A DNA stretch of 64,000 bases, taken from assembly GCF_007859635.1 (NCBI RefSeq), contig NZ_CP042306.1, forward strand, positions 1,860,001 to 1,924,000. The letters are read 5' to 3'. The notes beneath the pieces were generated by a model, which saw nothing but the letters and a program-made list of their open reading frames with translations, was not told where the DNA came from and did no database searches. The translations under genes and the position numbers were made by a program. Origin of the DNA: Sphingomonas panacisoli. Lineage in GTDB: Bacteria > Pseudomonadota > Alphaproteobacteria > Sphingomonadales > Sphingomonadaceae. Shown here piece after piece: positions 16,540 to 25,360 of this stretch; position 1 is the stretch's first letter; each line of letters opens with the position of its first letter.

Positions 16540-17757
16540 TTGCAGCAGCATCATAACGCGCTGGGGCTAGCGACTGCCCCTGGCAATTCCGCCCGCGGTA
16601 TTGCTCTTGACCGACGTCCGGTTGCTCCGGTCACGCTCATTCGTCCGCACGCCGCCGCGCGTGCCGCCCGCTTCTTTGTGGAGAAGTTTCCGGGCCGGTC
16701 GATGTATGCCGTGAAAGCCAACCCCTCGCCCGACCTCCTGCAGATCCTGTGGGATAGCGGCGTCACGCATTACGACGTCGCCTCGCTGAACGAGGTGCGG
16801 CTGGTGCGGCGCACGCTGCCGCAGGCGACCCTGTGCTTCATGCATCCTGTCAAGGCCGAGGAAGCGATCGCGCAGGCCTATTTCGAGCATGGCGTGAAGA
16901 CCTTCAGCCTCGATTCGATCGAGGAACTGGACAAGATCGTCCGCGCGACCCGCAACGCCAGCGACCTGACGCTGTGCGTGCGGCTGCGCGTGTCGTCGGA
17001 GCATTCCAAGCTCAGCCTCGCGTCGAAGTTCGGCGTGGCACCGGGCGAATCGAAGGAACTGCTGTTCCGCGCCCGCCAGGTCGCCGACGCGCTCGGCATC
17101 TGCTTCCATGTCGGCAGCCAGGCGATGACGCCGCAGGCCTATGCCGACGCGATGGAGCGCGTCCGCCAGGCGATCGTCGAAGCGGCGGTGACGGTCGATG
17201 TCGTCGATGTCGGCGGCGGCTTCCCGTCGACTTATCCGGGCATGGAGCCCCCGCCGCTCGAACTGTATTTCGAGACGATCCACCGCGCGTTCGAATCGCT
17301 GCCGATCAGCTATTCGGCGGAATTGTGGGCCGAGCCGGGCCGCGCGCTATGTGCCGAATACAGCTCGATCATCGTCCGCGTTGAAAAGCGCCGGGGCGAG
17401 GAACTGTACATCAACGACGGCGCATACGGCGCGCTGTTCGACGCCGCGCATATCGACTGGCGCTTCCCGGTGTCTTTGCTCCGCGAGCCGGACAGCCACG
17501 CCAAGGACATGCCGTTCAGCTTCTACGGTCCGACCTGCGACGATCTCGACTACATGAAGGGTCCCTTCATGCTCCCCGCGGACATCCGCGCAGGCGACTA
17601 TCTCGAGATCGGGATGCTCGGCGCGTACGGATCGGCGATGCGGACGGCGTTCAACGGCTTCGGATCGGACGAAACGGTGATCGTCGAGGACGAACCGATG
17701 GCCTCGCTTTACGTCGCGGCGGACCGCGAGGTCGCCTCGAACGTCGTAAAGCTGTAA
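16540..17757 (+). CDS. Ornithine/lysine decarboxylase, fold-type III
   Basis: Decarboxylates ornithine to putrescine (or lysine to cadaverine). The 405-residue protein has the alanine-racemase-like barrel with the PLP Lys in YAVKANPSPD (Lys59), HVGSQ, GGGFPSTYPG (PLP phosphate) and the C-terminal beta domain with the catalytic Cys in YGPTCDDLD (Cys333). These match eukaryotic-type ODC. TTG at 16540 is preceded by TTGGAGG at about 9 bases, which supports it over any later start. The deoxyhypusine-synthase-like gene follows on the same strand after a repeat, which points to polyamine synthesis. ODC versus LDC specificity cannot be read with certainty. Confidence 0.9.
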   Translation: MQQHHNALGLATAPGNSARGIALDRRPVAPVTLIRPHAAARAARFFVEKFPGRSMYAVKANPSPDLLQILWDSGVTHYDVASLNEVRLVRRTLPQATLCFMHPVKAEEAIAQAYFEHGVKTFSLDSIEELDKIVRATRNASDLTLCVRLRVSSEHSKLSLASKFGVAPGESKELLFRARQVADALGICFHVGSQAMTPQAYADAMERVRQAIVEAAVTVDVVDVGGGFPSTYPGMEPPPLELYFETIHRAFESLPISYSAELWAEPGRALCAEYSSIIVRVEKRRGEELYINDGAYGALFDAAHIDWRFPVSLLREPDSHAKDMPFSFYGPTCDDLDYMKGPFMLPADIRAGDYLEIGMLGAYGSAMRTAFNGFGSDETVIVEDEPMASLYVAADREVASNVVKL

Positions 17758-17776
17758 ACGAACCGCTTCACAAGGC

Positions 17777-17867
17777 CGTCATCCCCGCGAAAACGGGGAC
17801 CCATCTCCTGCCGGCGCCACATATCGCGCGTCGACGAGATGGGCCCCCGCTTTCGCGGGGGGTGACG
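17777..17867. repeat. REPIN-like inverted repeat pair
   Basis: Two inverted copies of a 31-32 base unit: 17777-17808 begins CGTCATCCCCGCGAAAACGG and 17836-17867 is its reverse complement with a few changes and one extra base. Each copy contains its own small hairpin (CCCCGC-gaaa/tttc-GCGGGG). This is the layout of REPIN elements. It fills most of the gap between odc and the DHS-like gene and may affect readthrough between the two. Confidence 0.75.
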
Positions 17868-17928
17868 GTTTGGTTTCGGGTTTCCGCGTCCCCTTTGAAT
17901 GACGCCGGCAAGGAAGATGGAAAGACCC

Positions 17929-19008
17929 ATGACCGATACCCTGATCAAGACCGCCGCCGCGCAGCCGGTGGACACGACCAACCGCAAGGCCGAACTGCTG
18001 TCGAAGCAGGTCAAGCATATCGATATCACCAGCTTCGACGCGCGCCCGATCGTCGACGCGATGGCCGACATGAGCTTCACCAGCCGCGATCTCGGCCGTG
18101 CGACGAAGATCTACAACGACATGCTCGCCGACAAGGATTGTACGGTGTGTCTGGTCATTGCCGGTTCGACCTCGGCCGGCGGCTGCATGGATCTCTACGC
18201 CGAGCTGATCCGCAACAACATGGTCGACGTCGTGGTCGCGACCGGCGCCACCATCGTCGACATGGATTTCTTCGAAGGCCTTGGCCACAAGCACTATCAA
18301 GCGCTTGAAATCCCGGACGATGACACGCTCCGCTCGCTCTATATCGACCGCATCTACGACACCTATATCGACGAAGAAGCGCTCCAGAACGTCGATCACA
18401 CGATCTTCGAGATCGCCGAGACGCTGGAGGCCAAGCCCTATTCGAGCCGCGCGTTCATCCGCGAGATGGGCAAGTATTTGGTCGAGCATGGCAAGAAGGA
18501 CAACAGCCTGGTCAAGCTCGCCTACGAGCATGACGTGCCGATCTTCTGCCCGGCGTTCGTCGACTCGTCGGCCGGGTTCGGGCTGGTCAAGCATCAGGTC
18601 GACCGCGCCAAGGCCGGTCAGCCGTACATGGTGCTCGACGCGATCGCCGATTTCCGCGAGCTGACGCAGATCAAGATCGAGGCCGGCACCACCGGCCTGC
18701 TGATGATCGGCGGCGGCGTGCCGAAGAATTTCATTCAGGACACCGTCGTGTGCGCCGAAATCCTCGGTCACGACGACGTCGCGGTGCACAAGTATGCCGT
18801 GCAGATCACCGTCGCCGACGTTCGCGACGGCGCGTGCTCGTCCTCGACGCTGCAGGAAGCGGCGAGCTGGGGCAAGGTGAACACCGGCATCGAGCAGATG
18901 GTGTTCGCGGAAGCCGGGTCGGTCATGCCGTTGCTGGCGTCGGACGCCTATCACCGCGGCCACTGGAAGGATCGCGCCAAGCGCGGCTGGGCGAAACTGT
19001 TCGCCTGA
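17929..19008 (+). CDS. Deoxyhypusine synthase-like enzyme, probable homospermidine synthase
   Basis: NAD-dependent aminobutyl-transferase family. The 359-residue protein keeps the DHS core: IAGSTSAGG near residue 85, TTGLLMIGGGVPKNF, and the catalytic Lys in EAASWGKVNTG (Lys316), which forms the enzyme-imine intermediate in eukaryotic DHS. Bacteria have no eIF5A, so the acceptor must be something else; plant homospermidine synthase evolved from DHS, and sphingomonads contain sym-homospermidine. With an ornithine decarboxylase just upstream, putrescine to homospermidine is the best guess. ATG at 17929 is preceded by GGAAAG; an ATG 30 bases upstream is less likely. The product could also be deoxyhypusine-like modification of another protein. 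Confidence 0.88.
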   Translation: MTDTLIKTAAAQPVDTTNRKAELLSKQVKHIDITSFDARPIVDAMADMSFTSRDLGRATKIYNDMLADKDCTVCLVIAGSTSAGGCMDLYAELIRNNMVDVVVATGATIVDMDFFEGLGHKHYQALEIPDDDTLRSLYIDRIYDTYIDEEALQNVDHTIFEIAETLEAKPYSSRAFIREMGKYLVEHGKKDNSLVKLAYEHDVPIFCPAFVDSSAGFGLVKHQVDRAKAGQPYMVLDAIADFRELTQIKIEAGTTGLLMIGGGVPKNFIQDTVVCAEILGHDDVAVHKYAVQITVADVRDGACSSSTLQEAASWGKVNTGIEQMVFAEAGSVMPLLASDAYHRGHWKDRAKRGWAKLFA

Positions 19009-19080
19009 GCCGCACGCAAATAGCCGAACTATTTGCAAGACGTCGAAAGGCCGGCCGGCGCTGGCGAAGCCTGCGTCCGA

Positions 19081-19105
19081 CGTCACGGGATTTACTCCCG
19101 TGACG
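19081..19105. repeat. Perfect 10-bp hairpin after the DHS-like gene
   Basis: CGTCACGGGA-tttac-TCCCGTGACG, 10 bp with a 5-base loop, lies 73 bases after the stop and 15 bases before a terminator-like hairpin. The double structure may be an RNA 3'-end or an element of a repeat family. Confidence 0.6.
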
Positions 19106-19120
19106 GCCTCGAAATGGGAC

Positions 19121-19152
19121 AACGGCGCTCGGGAAATCGGGCGCCGTTTTCG
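19121..19152 (+). terminator. Rho-independent terminator for the polyamine genes
   Basis: Stem AACGGCGC / GCGCCGTT (8 bp, 12-base loop) followed by a short T-run (the stem plus TTTT). It lies between the DHS-like gene and the convergent SDR gene and is the best intrinsic terminator in this part of the window. Confidence 0.75.
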
Positions 19153-19158
19153 TATTAC

Positions 19159-19923
19159 CTACGCGGTGCGCGTCGCGCGAGCGACCTGATCGAGCATCGT
19201 GACCATCGCGTCGAACCGCCCTTCGGCTTCGGCCGTGCGGAACGGCTTAACCCGCTCCACAAGGATTTCACGCGGGGTCGGCTCCTGCGCGAATAGCCCC
19301 ATCACCTCGTCGGCGAATTCGGCGAGCGGCATGTAGCCCGAGCGATCGACTTGCCCCGGGGTCAGGTCGGTCTGCACGCCCGGCGGGACCAATTCGATCA
19401 CTTCGACCTTGTCCGTCAGCGTCTCACGCAGCGATACGGTATACGAATGGATCGCCGCCTTGGTCGCGCAATAGGTCGAGGCGTCGGCGCGCGGCACGAA
19501 CGCGAGACCCGAGGTCACGTTGACGATCGCGGCGTCCGCCTGCGCGATCAAATGATCGATCAGCGCGTCGGTCAACCGGATCGGGCCGAGCAGATTGGTG
19601 ACGATCGTCGCTTCGGCGTCCGCAAGATCGCGCTTCGTTTCCAGCGTTTCGAACTTCATGATCCCGGCATTGTTGATCAACACGTTGAGCGTCGGGTGCG
19701 CCGCGACCACTGCCTTGGCGAACGCCTCGATCGCTTCCGCGCTTTCCACGTCGAGCGTCACCGTGTGCATGTTCGACCGTCCCGCCGCCGCCGCATCGAG
19801 CGCTTCTTGCCGCCGCCCGGCGATGATCACCGTGTTGCCGGCATCATGAAAGCGATGCGCCAGCGCCTCGCCGATGCCCGATCCGCCGCCGGTGATGAGA
19901 ATGGTGTTGCCGTTCGTTTTCAT
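19159..19923 (-). CDS. Short-chain dehydrogenase/reductase, DltE-like
   Basis: NAD(P)-dependent oxidoreductase of 254 residues. Rossmann motif GGGSGIGEAL near the N-terminus (classic TGxxxGxG form), NNAGIM after strand 4, and the catalytic YCATK (Tyr-x3-Lys) with an upstream Ser. ATG at 19923 fits the family N-terminus (MKTNGNTILITGG); the frame is open further upstream but those residues are not family-like. Members named DltE-type have unknown substrates. It converges with the DHS-like gene and shares no obvious pathway with it. Confidence 0.85.
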   Translation of the reverse strand: MKTNGNTILITGGGSGIGEALAHRFHDAGNTVIIAGRRQEALDAAAAGRSNMHTVTLDVESAEAIEAFAKAVVAAHPTLNVLINNAGIMKFETLETKRDLADAEATIVTNLLGPIRLTDALIDHLIAQADAAIVNVTSGLAFVPRADASTYCATKAAIHSYTVSLRETLTDKVEVIELVPPGVQTDLTPGQVDRSGYMPLAEFADEVMGLFAQEPTPREILVERVKPFRTAEAEGRFDAMVTMLDQVARATRTA

Positions 19924-20057
19924 CGAAATGCTCCTGCCGCGAAGTGCTGGAAGGGATTTAGGTGAGCCAAGCGCGTACGAAAGACCGTGCAACCGATTAG
20001 TTGCATCCGCGAACCGATTGATGCAGCGTTGCGGCATCATCTCGGGGGAGATTTTTG

Positions 20058-20489
20058 ATGCACAGCGAAATCCTGAAACCGATGGTCGTCCTGATTGCCT
20101 GGACGATCCTGATGCTGGTCTGGCTGGTCGTGACTCGATTGCCGGCGATGAAGGCGGCCGGGATCGACATCACGAAGCTGACCGGCGGCAAAGGCGCCGA
20201 CGCAGACGGCATCCTGCCCGCCAGCACGCAATGGAAAGCACACAATTACAACCACCTGATGGAGCAGCCGACGCTGTTCTATGCGGTATGCCTGATCATC
20301 GCGGTCAGCGGCACCGGGAACGGCATGAACGCGTGGATCGCCTGGACCTACGTGGGCTTACGCATCGTCCACAGCATCTGGCAGGCGACGGTCAACAAGG
20401 TGTCGATCCGCTTCCTGCTGTTTGCGCTATCGACGCTCTGCCTCGTCGCGCTGACGCTCCACGCGGGGATGGCTGTTTTTCATGGCTAA
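20058..20489 (+). CDS. MAPEG family membrane protein
   Basis: A 143-residue integral membrane protein with four predicted TM helices (about 8-26, 68-85, 92-108 and 118-140). The segment HNYNHLMEQPTLFYAVC is the family hallmark (E-x2-P and glutathione-binding region), as in microsomal glutathione S-transferases and related bacterial proteins. Start ATG 20058 follows GGGGGAG; a TTG three bases earlier is a weaker choice. Its 3' end overlaps the next small ORF by 8 bases, so the two are probably cotranscribed. Substrate unknown. Confidence 0.83.
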   Translation: MHSEILKPMVVLIAWTILMLVWLVVTRLPAMKAAGIDITKLTGGKGADADGILPASTQWKAHNYNHLMEQPTLFYAVCLIIAVSGTGNGMNAWIAWTYVGLRIVHSIWQATVNKVSIRFLLFALSTLCLVALTLHAGMAVFHG

Positions 20490-20667
20490 GGGCGAAGGGT
20501 TCGAGCGTCACAAGCAACCGTGGCGCCAGGACGAGATCCAGAAACTCCACACGCTGGCCAAGAAGGGCATGGCGCTGAAGGCGATCGCCAAGGCGCTGAC
20601 CCGCAGTGAGGAGTCGGTGAAGGCGCGAGCGAAGGAAGACGGGCTGTCGATCGCCAAGCTTCATTAG
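20482..20667 (+). CDS. Small HTH/SANT-like protein, 61 aa
   Basis: A 61-residue, basic protein with a pattern of W-x2-E-x-L-x2-L-x4-A-x3-IA-x2-L-x-R and then SVKARAK, which resembles a Myb/SANT or homeodomain-like three-helix fold. It overlaps the MAPEG gene by 8 bases and the convergent amidotransferase gene by 4 bases. Small proteins of this kind are common in alphaproteobacteria and are thought to bind DNA, but nothing here shows a target. Confidence 0.7.
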   Translation: MAKGEGFERHKQPWRQDEIQKLHTLAKKGMALKAIAKALTRSEESVKARAKEDGLSIAKLH

Positions 20668-22544
20668 CCGAAAAGGTGCGCTAGGCTTCGGTCCAGAGTC
20701 ATCATTTGCCACAAGGTGCGGCCGTGTTCGGCACGGCCAGCCTTGTGGTCGGCGGCGAGCTTTTCGATCGCAGGACCATCGAACCATTGCAGCAGCCGCT
20801 GGGAGCGGGCGAGCGCGGCGGCTTCATCGGCCAGCGCCCCGCGGAACCAGGCGCTGATCGGCGTCACGAACCCCATCTTGGGCCGATAAAGGATGTCGCG
20901 CGGCAGATACCGCTCCATTGCCTTCTTCATCAGCCATTTGCCCTGTCCGCCGCGCAACCGCATCGACACGGGCAGCGAGGCGGCGAACTCCATCAGTCTG
21001 TAGTCGAGCAGCGGCTCGCGCGCCTCCAGGCTGACCGCCATGCTGGTGCGATCGACCTTGGTCAGGATGTCGCCAGTCAGCCAATGCTGGACATCGGCAT
21101 ATTGCGCGCGGTCGAGCGCGTCGCGCGCCGGCGCGTCTCGCATCGTCGCGATGTAGCGGTCCTCGGCGCGATGCCCCCCAAGCTGACTCCACGCGGCGGC
21201 GGTGAAGAGGTGCTGGCGGAGCGCCGGCGTCGTTACCCCGACCGACCGTGCGTACGCCGTCGCGCCATCGTCGGCGAGCGCGAGCAACGTCGTCTTGGCG
21301 CGCAGCGGCCGTGGCGCCCAATCGGCCTTGGGATAAAGCCGTCCGAGCGTCCCGAACACGGTCGATGACAGACCGCGCGGGAGCATCCCCCTCACCCGCT
21401 CCTCGGCTGCCTGGAACTTGTAGCGGCGGTATCCGGCGAAGGCCTCGTCGGCGCCGTCGCCCGACAGCGCCACGGTGACTTGCTCGCGCGCCAGTTCGCA
21501 CACGCGATACGTCGCCAACGCCGACGCGTCGGCGAAGGGCTCGTCGAACGCCGTCGTCAGCCGGTCCAGCAACGCAAAGTCGTCCGCCGCGACGACGCGC
21601 TCGCGATGGTCGGTATGATATCGCGCAGCGATCGCGTCGGCATAAGCGCGTTCGTCATGCCCGGTCTCGCGGAAACCGATCGTGCAGGTCTTGACCGCAT
21701 CCTTCGAAGCCTCGGCCATCAGCGCGACGACCGCCGAGCTATCGACCCCGCCCGACAGAAACGCACCGAGCGGCACGTCGGACACCATCCGCAAGCGCAC
21801 TGCCGCGCGCATCCGCTCGACCAGTTCGGCTTCCAGATCCTTGACCGATCCGCTCGCGCGCCGCGTGAAATCCATGTCCCACCAGCGCTGCGGATGCGGA
21901 ATCCCACGACCGCGCTCGAGCAGCAGGAAGTGCGCGGCAGGCAGCTTCTTCACGCCCGCCACGACGCAGGTGTCGTCCGGGACGTAGCCCAGCCCCATGA
22001 AATCCTCGATCGCCGACAGGTCCGGCGCGCGCCGCAGCAGCGGGTGGGCGAGCAACCCCTTCAGCTCCGACGCGAAGGCGATCGATCCGTCGCTCAACTC
22101 GACATAATGGAGCGGCTTCACCCCCAACCTGTCGCGCGCCAGGAACAGGCATTGCCGCCCCGCATCGTGCAGCGCGAACGCGAACATGCCGTTCAGCCGT
22201 TCCAGCATCGACGGACCCCAGGCGCGCCAGGCGTGGAGCAGAACCTCGGTATCGCCCTCGGTGACGAACTTCGCGCCCATCGCGTGAAGCTGACCGCGCA
22301 CTTCGGCGAAGTTATAGATTTCGCCGTTATACGTGACCGTCAGGTCGCCATCCTGCATCGGCTGCGGGCTGCCCGCGACATCGATGATCGCCAGACGGCG
22401 GTGGCTGAGCCCCACGCCCGGCGCTGTCCACACCCCCGCCCCGTCCGGCCCGCGATGCGCCTGCGCGTCGGCCATCGCCAACACGCGCGCGCGATCGACC
22501 GGCTTGGGTGTTCCGGGGTGATATACCCCGGCGATACCGCACAT
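20664..22544 (-). CDS. XrtA-associated asparagine synthase-like amidotransferase
   Basis: Class II glutamine amidotransferase with an asparagine-synthase domain, 626 residues. The N-terminal nucleophile is Cys2 (MCGIAGVYHP), followed by the glutaminase domain (to about 210) with RGPDGAG and NGEIYNF, then the synthase domain with the PPi-loop LSGGVDSSAVVAL. This is the exosortase A system amidotransferase, which probably adds an amide or amino group to a polysaccharide or sugar precursor; the exact substrate is not known. Last gene of the minus-strand locus, separated from exosortase by a short repeat. Housekeeping AsnB is the alternative, but position argues for the XrtA-associated type. Confidence 0.87.
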   Translation of the reverse strand: MCGIAGVYHPGTPKPVDRARVLAMADAQAHRGPDGAGVWTAPGVGLSHRRLAIIDVAGSPQPMQDGDLTVTYNGEIYNFAEVRGQLHAMGAKFVTEGDTEVLLHAWRAWGPSMLERLNGMFAFALHDAGRQCLFLARDRLGVKPLHYVELSDGSIAFASELKGLLAHPLLRRAPDLSAIEDFMGLGYVPDDTCVVAGVKKLPAAHFLLLERGRGIPHPQRWWDMDFTRRASGSVKDLEAELVERMRAAVRLRMVSDVPLGAFLSGGVDSSAVVALMAEASKDAVKTCTIGFRETGHDERAYADAIAARYHTDHRERVVAADDFALLDRLTTAFDEPFADASALATYRVCELAREQVTVALSGDGADEAFAGYRRYKFQAAEERVRGMLPRGLSSTVFGTLGRLYPKADWAPRPLRAKTTLLALADDGATAYARSVGVTTPALRQHLFTAAAWSQLGGHRAEDRYIATMRDAPARDALDRAQYADVQHWLTGDILTKVDRTSMAVSLEAREPLLDYRLMEFAASLPVSMRLRGGQGKWLMKKAMERYLPRDILYRPKMGFVTPISAWFRGALADEAAALARSQRLLQWFDGPAIEKLAADHKAGRAEHGRTLWQMMTLDRSLAHLFG

Positions 22545-22564
22545 TAGAAGATGCCCCCAATACT

Positions 22565-22632
22565 CCGTTCGCCCTGAGCGTGTCGAAGGGCGTGGTCTGG
22601 TACACGTGCTTCGACAAGCTCAGCACGAACGG
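22565..22632. repeat. Inverted repeat with the TGAGC...GTCGAAGGG unit
   Basis: CCGTTCGCCCTGAGCGTGTC at 22565 onward (to 22590) is matched in inverted orientation by the sequence ending CTCAGCACGAACGG at 22632. The CCTGAGC(T/G)TGTCGAAGGG unit is a widespread alphaproteobacterial intergenic repeat. It fills most of the 96-base gap between the exosortase and amidotransferase genes. Confidence 0.7.
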
Positions 22633-22640
22633 TATAGAGG

Positions 22641-24167
22641 TCATCTCGTCATTCCGGCGCTGCGATCTGCCAGCACATCGAGCGGGCCGACCGCCGCCAG
22701 GAACTTCGTCATCGCGCCGCGCGGATCGCGGTCGCCCTCCACCGAAAGATGGATCGCCACCGCCCGCTGCGGGCCGCCGAACAGTTTCGCCTTCAGGGTT
22801 TCGAGCTTCACGATTTTCTCGTTGGAGGTCAGGACCGAACCGACGCGATACCATGTCGCGACCTGGCGCTCCACCGGCCCGGGCGCGGTAATCGCCATGA
22901 CGGAGCCACCGTTCAGCGCATCCAGATCCTTGATCTTCACCCAGCGATCGTCCTGCTGGATCGCGCCGATGCCGAACCCGACAATCTCCTTGCCCTCGCG
23001 CTGGCTGCCATAGACGGCGATGGCGATGTCCACCGCATTTCCCCGATCGTCGACATAGCGGCCGAACAATTGGTGGTCGGCACCCGGATAGTTCGGGGTC
23101 CACGCCGCTTTCGCGCTGACCGGGGCGCGGGTCCAACCGGGTACCGGAGGTAGGTCGATATGCGCGGGCAGCGCTTGCGCCCGGTGCGCGATCGCGGCGG
23201 ACCAGCCGGGGAAGATCAGCGCGGTCGCCAGCACGAGCAGCGCCGCGACCGGCAGATCGAGTCGCCAGCGGATCGGCCGCTGCAACGCCGCCGGATCGAA
23301 CGCCGGCGCGTCGGGCGAACGATCGAACCACTTCCACCCGATCGCCAAGACCGCCGCCATCACCAGCCCGAAGAACACCCAGCCGAACACGATATGGTCG
23401 TAGCCCGTCGCCTGCTCGACGCTGGTCAGCACCGCGGCATAGATCGTCCCGAACGCGCGCAGGCCGTTTGCCAGCACCGGCACGACCAGCGCCATCGCCA
23501 TGAAGCCAAGACGGCGCGGCCAGGTACGGTAACAGAGGTTCGCGACCAGCACGCCGTACGCGACCATCGCGATCACGAACTTCGACCCCGAACACGCCTC
23601 CGCCACCTCGAAATACTTGCCGCCCGCGGTGATCAGCACACCGTCCACCGTCGCCGGCACGCCGACGAGGTGGAGGAGATGCATCGTGATCCATACCGTA
23701 ATCGTCTGGAGCGGCGGCTCGAGGAAGTCGCCGAACGGCACGAGGAACAGCGCATAGGCGAGCGGAAACAACATACCGCGCGCAACGTTCGGTCCGAGCA
23801 AGGTCAGCACCGCGCCCTGCAGCATCATCACCAGCCCGAGATGCCGCGCAAACGACACCGTCCCGGCATCGCCGAGCAGCCAGGCGAACCCGCCTGTCGC
23901 GACCAATGCGAGCCCCGGCGCCCAGCTTTTCGGCGTCAATTCGGCGAGTTCGCCGCGCCTGATCCACACCAGCCAGCCGATCACCGGCGCGATGAACAGG
24001 CAATGCCCGAACGTCGTGTTGGTCCAGTAGAGCGCGGCGAGATCGCCGACGTCGCGGCGGAACGTGAGCAGCAGCATCGCCGCCACCAGCCCGAGCGCAA
24101 TCAGCGGCCGACGCCATGCCGGCGCCACCGTAAAGCTGCTCGGTGCGGTTTGGGCAATGCTCGTCAC
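22641..24167 (-). CDS. xrtA: Exosortase A fused to an EpsI domain
   Basis: Polytopic inner-membrane transpeptidase-like enzyme that processes PEP-CTERM proteins during export. The 508-residue protein has eight or so TM helices in the first 310 residues with the expected catalytic residues: Cys192 (AEACSGSK), Arg237 (NGLRAFG) and His258 (YDHIVFGW). The C-terminal 190 residues form a soluble EpsI (DUF3485) domain with PNYPGADHQLFGRYV. The XrtA-EpsI fusion is the usual form in proteobacteria. Overlaps the glycosyltransferase gene by 4 bases. Confidence 0.92.
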   Translation of the reverse strand: MTSIAQTAPSSFTVAPAWRRPLIALGLVAAMLLLTFRRDVGDLAALYWTNTTFGHCLFIAPVIGWLVWIRRGELAELTPKSWAPGLALVATGGFAWLLGDAGTVSFARHLGLVMMLQGAVLTLLGPNVARGMLFPLAYALFLVPFGDFLEPPLQTITVWITMHLLHLVGVPATVDGVLITAGGKYFEVAEACSGSKFVIAMVAYGVLVANLCYRTWPRRLGFMAMALVVPVLANGLRAFGTIYAAVLTSVEQATGYDHIVFGWVFFGLVMAAVLAIGWKWFDRSPDAPAFDPAALQRPIRWRLDLPVAALLVLATALIFPGWSAAIAHRAQALPAHIDLPPVPGWTRAPVSAKAAWTPNYPGADHQLFGRYVDDRGNAVDIAIAVYGSQREGKEIVGFGIGAIQQDDRWVKIKDLDALNGGSVMAITAPGPVERQVATWYRVGSVLTSNEKIVKLETLKAKLFGGPQRAVAIHLSVEGDRDPRGAMTKFLAAVGPLDVLADRSAGMTR

Positions 24168-25360
24168 GCCGCGTTCCGCGCTGCGGCCGCTTTGCCGATC
24201 AGTGCGCCGAGCGGTGCCAGCCGTGCCTCCCAGCCGTAACGCCGCTTGACCTGCTCGCGTGCGCTCCTGCCCAGCGCTTCGGCACGGCGCTTGTCACCGA
24301 GCAAATCGGTTACCGCCCGCGCGATATCGTCTACCCTCGCCCCGCTCAGGATCGTGCCGTCATGGTCGATTCCTTCGGCAGCGGGCTCGCTGGCGACCAC
24401 CGGCCGTGCCATAGCCATCGCTTCGAGCACCTTGTTCTGGATGCCGCGCGCGATCTTGAGCGGCGCGACGACGCACGTCGCGGCCGCCAGCCAGCCGCGC
24501 ACGTCGGCGACCTCGCCGGTCACGATCACCGCATCGCTCGCCAGCGCGCGTACCGCGTCGGTCGGATTGCGCCCGACGATCGCGAACCGCGTTGTCGAAT
24601 GCGCCACGCGGATCACGGGCAGTATATCGCGCGCGAACCATGCCGCCGCCTCGACATTGGGGCGATAGTCCATCTGGCCGGTGAACACGATCAGCGGGCC
24701 CCGCTCGCCGACGATCTTGAATGCTGCCTCAGGATCGAAGAAATCGGTATCGATCCCGTTCTCGATGACCTGGACGTTCTTCGCGCCGGTCATCGTGCGG
24801 AACAGGTGCGCCTCCGCAGCGCTGACGAACAGACTGGCATGGACACGGTCTGCTGTTGCGCGCTCGAACGACCGCAGCTTGTCCGCTTCGCGCGCCATCA
24901 GCCAGCGCATCGGACCGCGCGCGTCCTTCGCGTAGTCGGCGAACTTCAGCGAATCCATGTCGCAGAAATCCATGATCACGCGCCCGGCAAAGTCGGCCGG
25001 GACATACTGCGCCATCTGACCGGAAAATACGTAGATCGTGTCGATCGTCTCGCGCGTGAGTATGTCGGCAATGCCCTCACGCATCGCCGTGCTGTCGAAC
25101 GCGGTCAGCGATGCTGGCTTACCCTGCGCCATTGCCTCGAGCGTCGCGGCGACCCGCGACTTATCGCGCCAAAAGACCTTCCGGCTAGCGGTCAGCGACG
25201 CCAAGCCGCCATCGTCGAGATCGCGGCGGTCATCCGCGAACGCGAGCAGATGTACCCGCTTTCGCTCGGCCAAATACTTGAGCACGTTATACGCGCGGAT
25301 CTTGTCCCCGCGATCGGGCGGAAACGGCGACCGGTGCGCCAGAAACAGAAGGTCACCCAT
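24164..25360 (-). CDS. XrtA-associated sugar transferase (GT4-like, TIGR03087 type)
   Basis: Glycosyltransferase of 398 residues in the GT-B fold. The N-terminal domain begins MGDLLFLAHRSPFPPDRGDK, the typical start of the PEP-CTERM/exosortase A sugar transferase, and the C-terminal domain has FTGQMDYRPNVEAA and the nucleotide-sugar Glu region IQNKVLEAMAMARPVV. ATG at 25360 gives this start and overlaps the FemAB-like stop (ATGA). It should transfer a sugar to the lipid-linked polymer at the cytoplasmic face. Confidence 0.9.
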   Translation of the reverse strand: MGDLLFLAHRSPFPPDRGDKIRAYNVLKYLAERKRVHLLAFADDRRDLDDGGLASLTASRKVFWRDKSRVAATLEAMAQGKPASLTAFDSTAMREGIADILTRETIDTIYVFSGQMAQYVPADFAGRVIMDFCDMDSLKFADYAKDARGPMRWLMAREADKLRSFERATADRVHASLFVSAAEAHLFRTMTGAKNVQVIENGIDTDFFDPEAAFKIVGERGPLIVFTGQMDYRPNVEAAAWFARDILPVIRVAHSTTRFAIVGRNPTDAVRALASDAVIVTGEVADVRGWLAAATCVVAPLKIARGIQNKVLEAMAMARPVVASEPAAEGIDHDGTILSGARVDDIARAVTDLLGDKRRAEALGRSAREQVKRRYGWEARLAPLGALIGKAAAARNAA

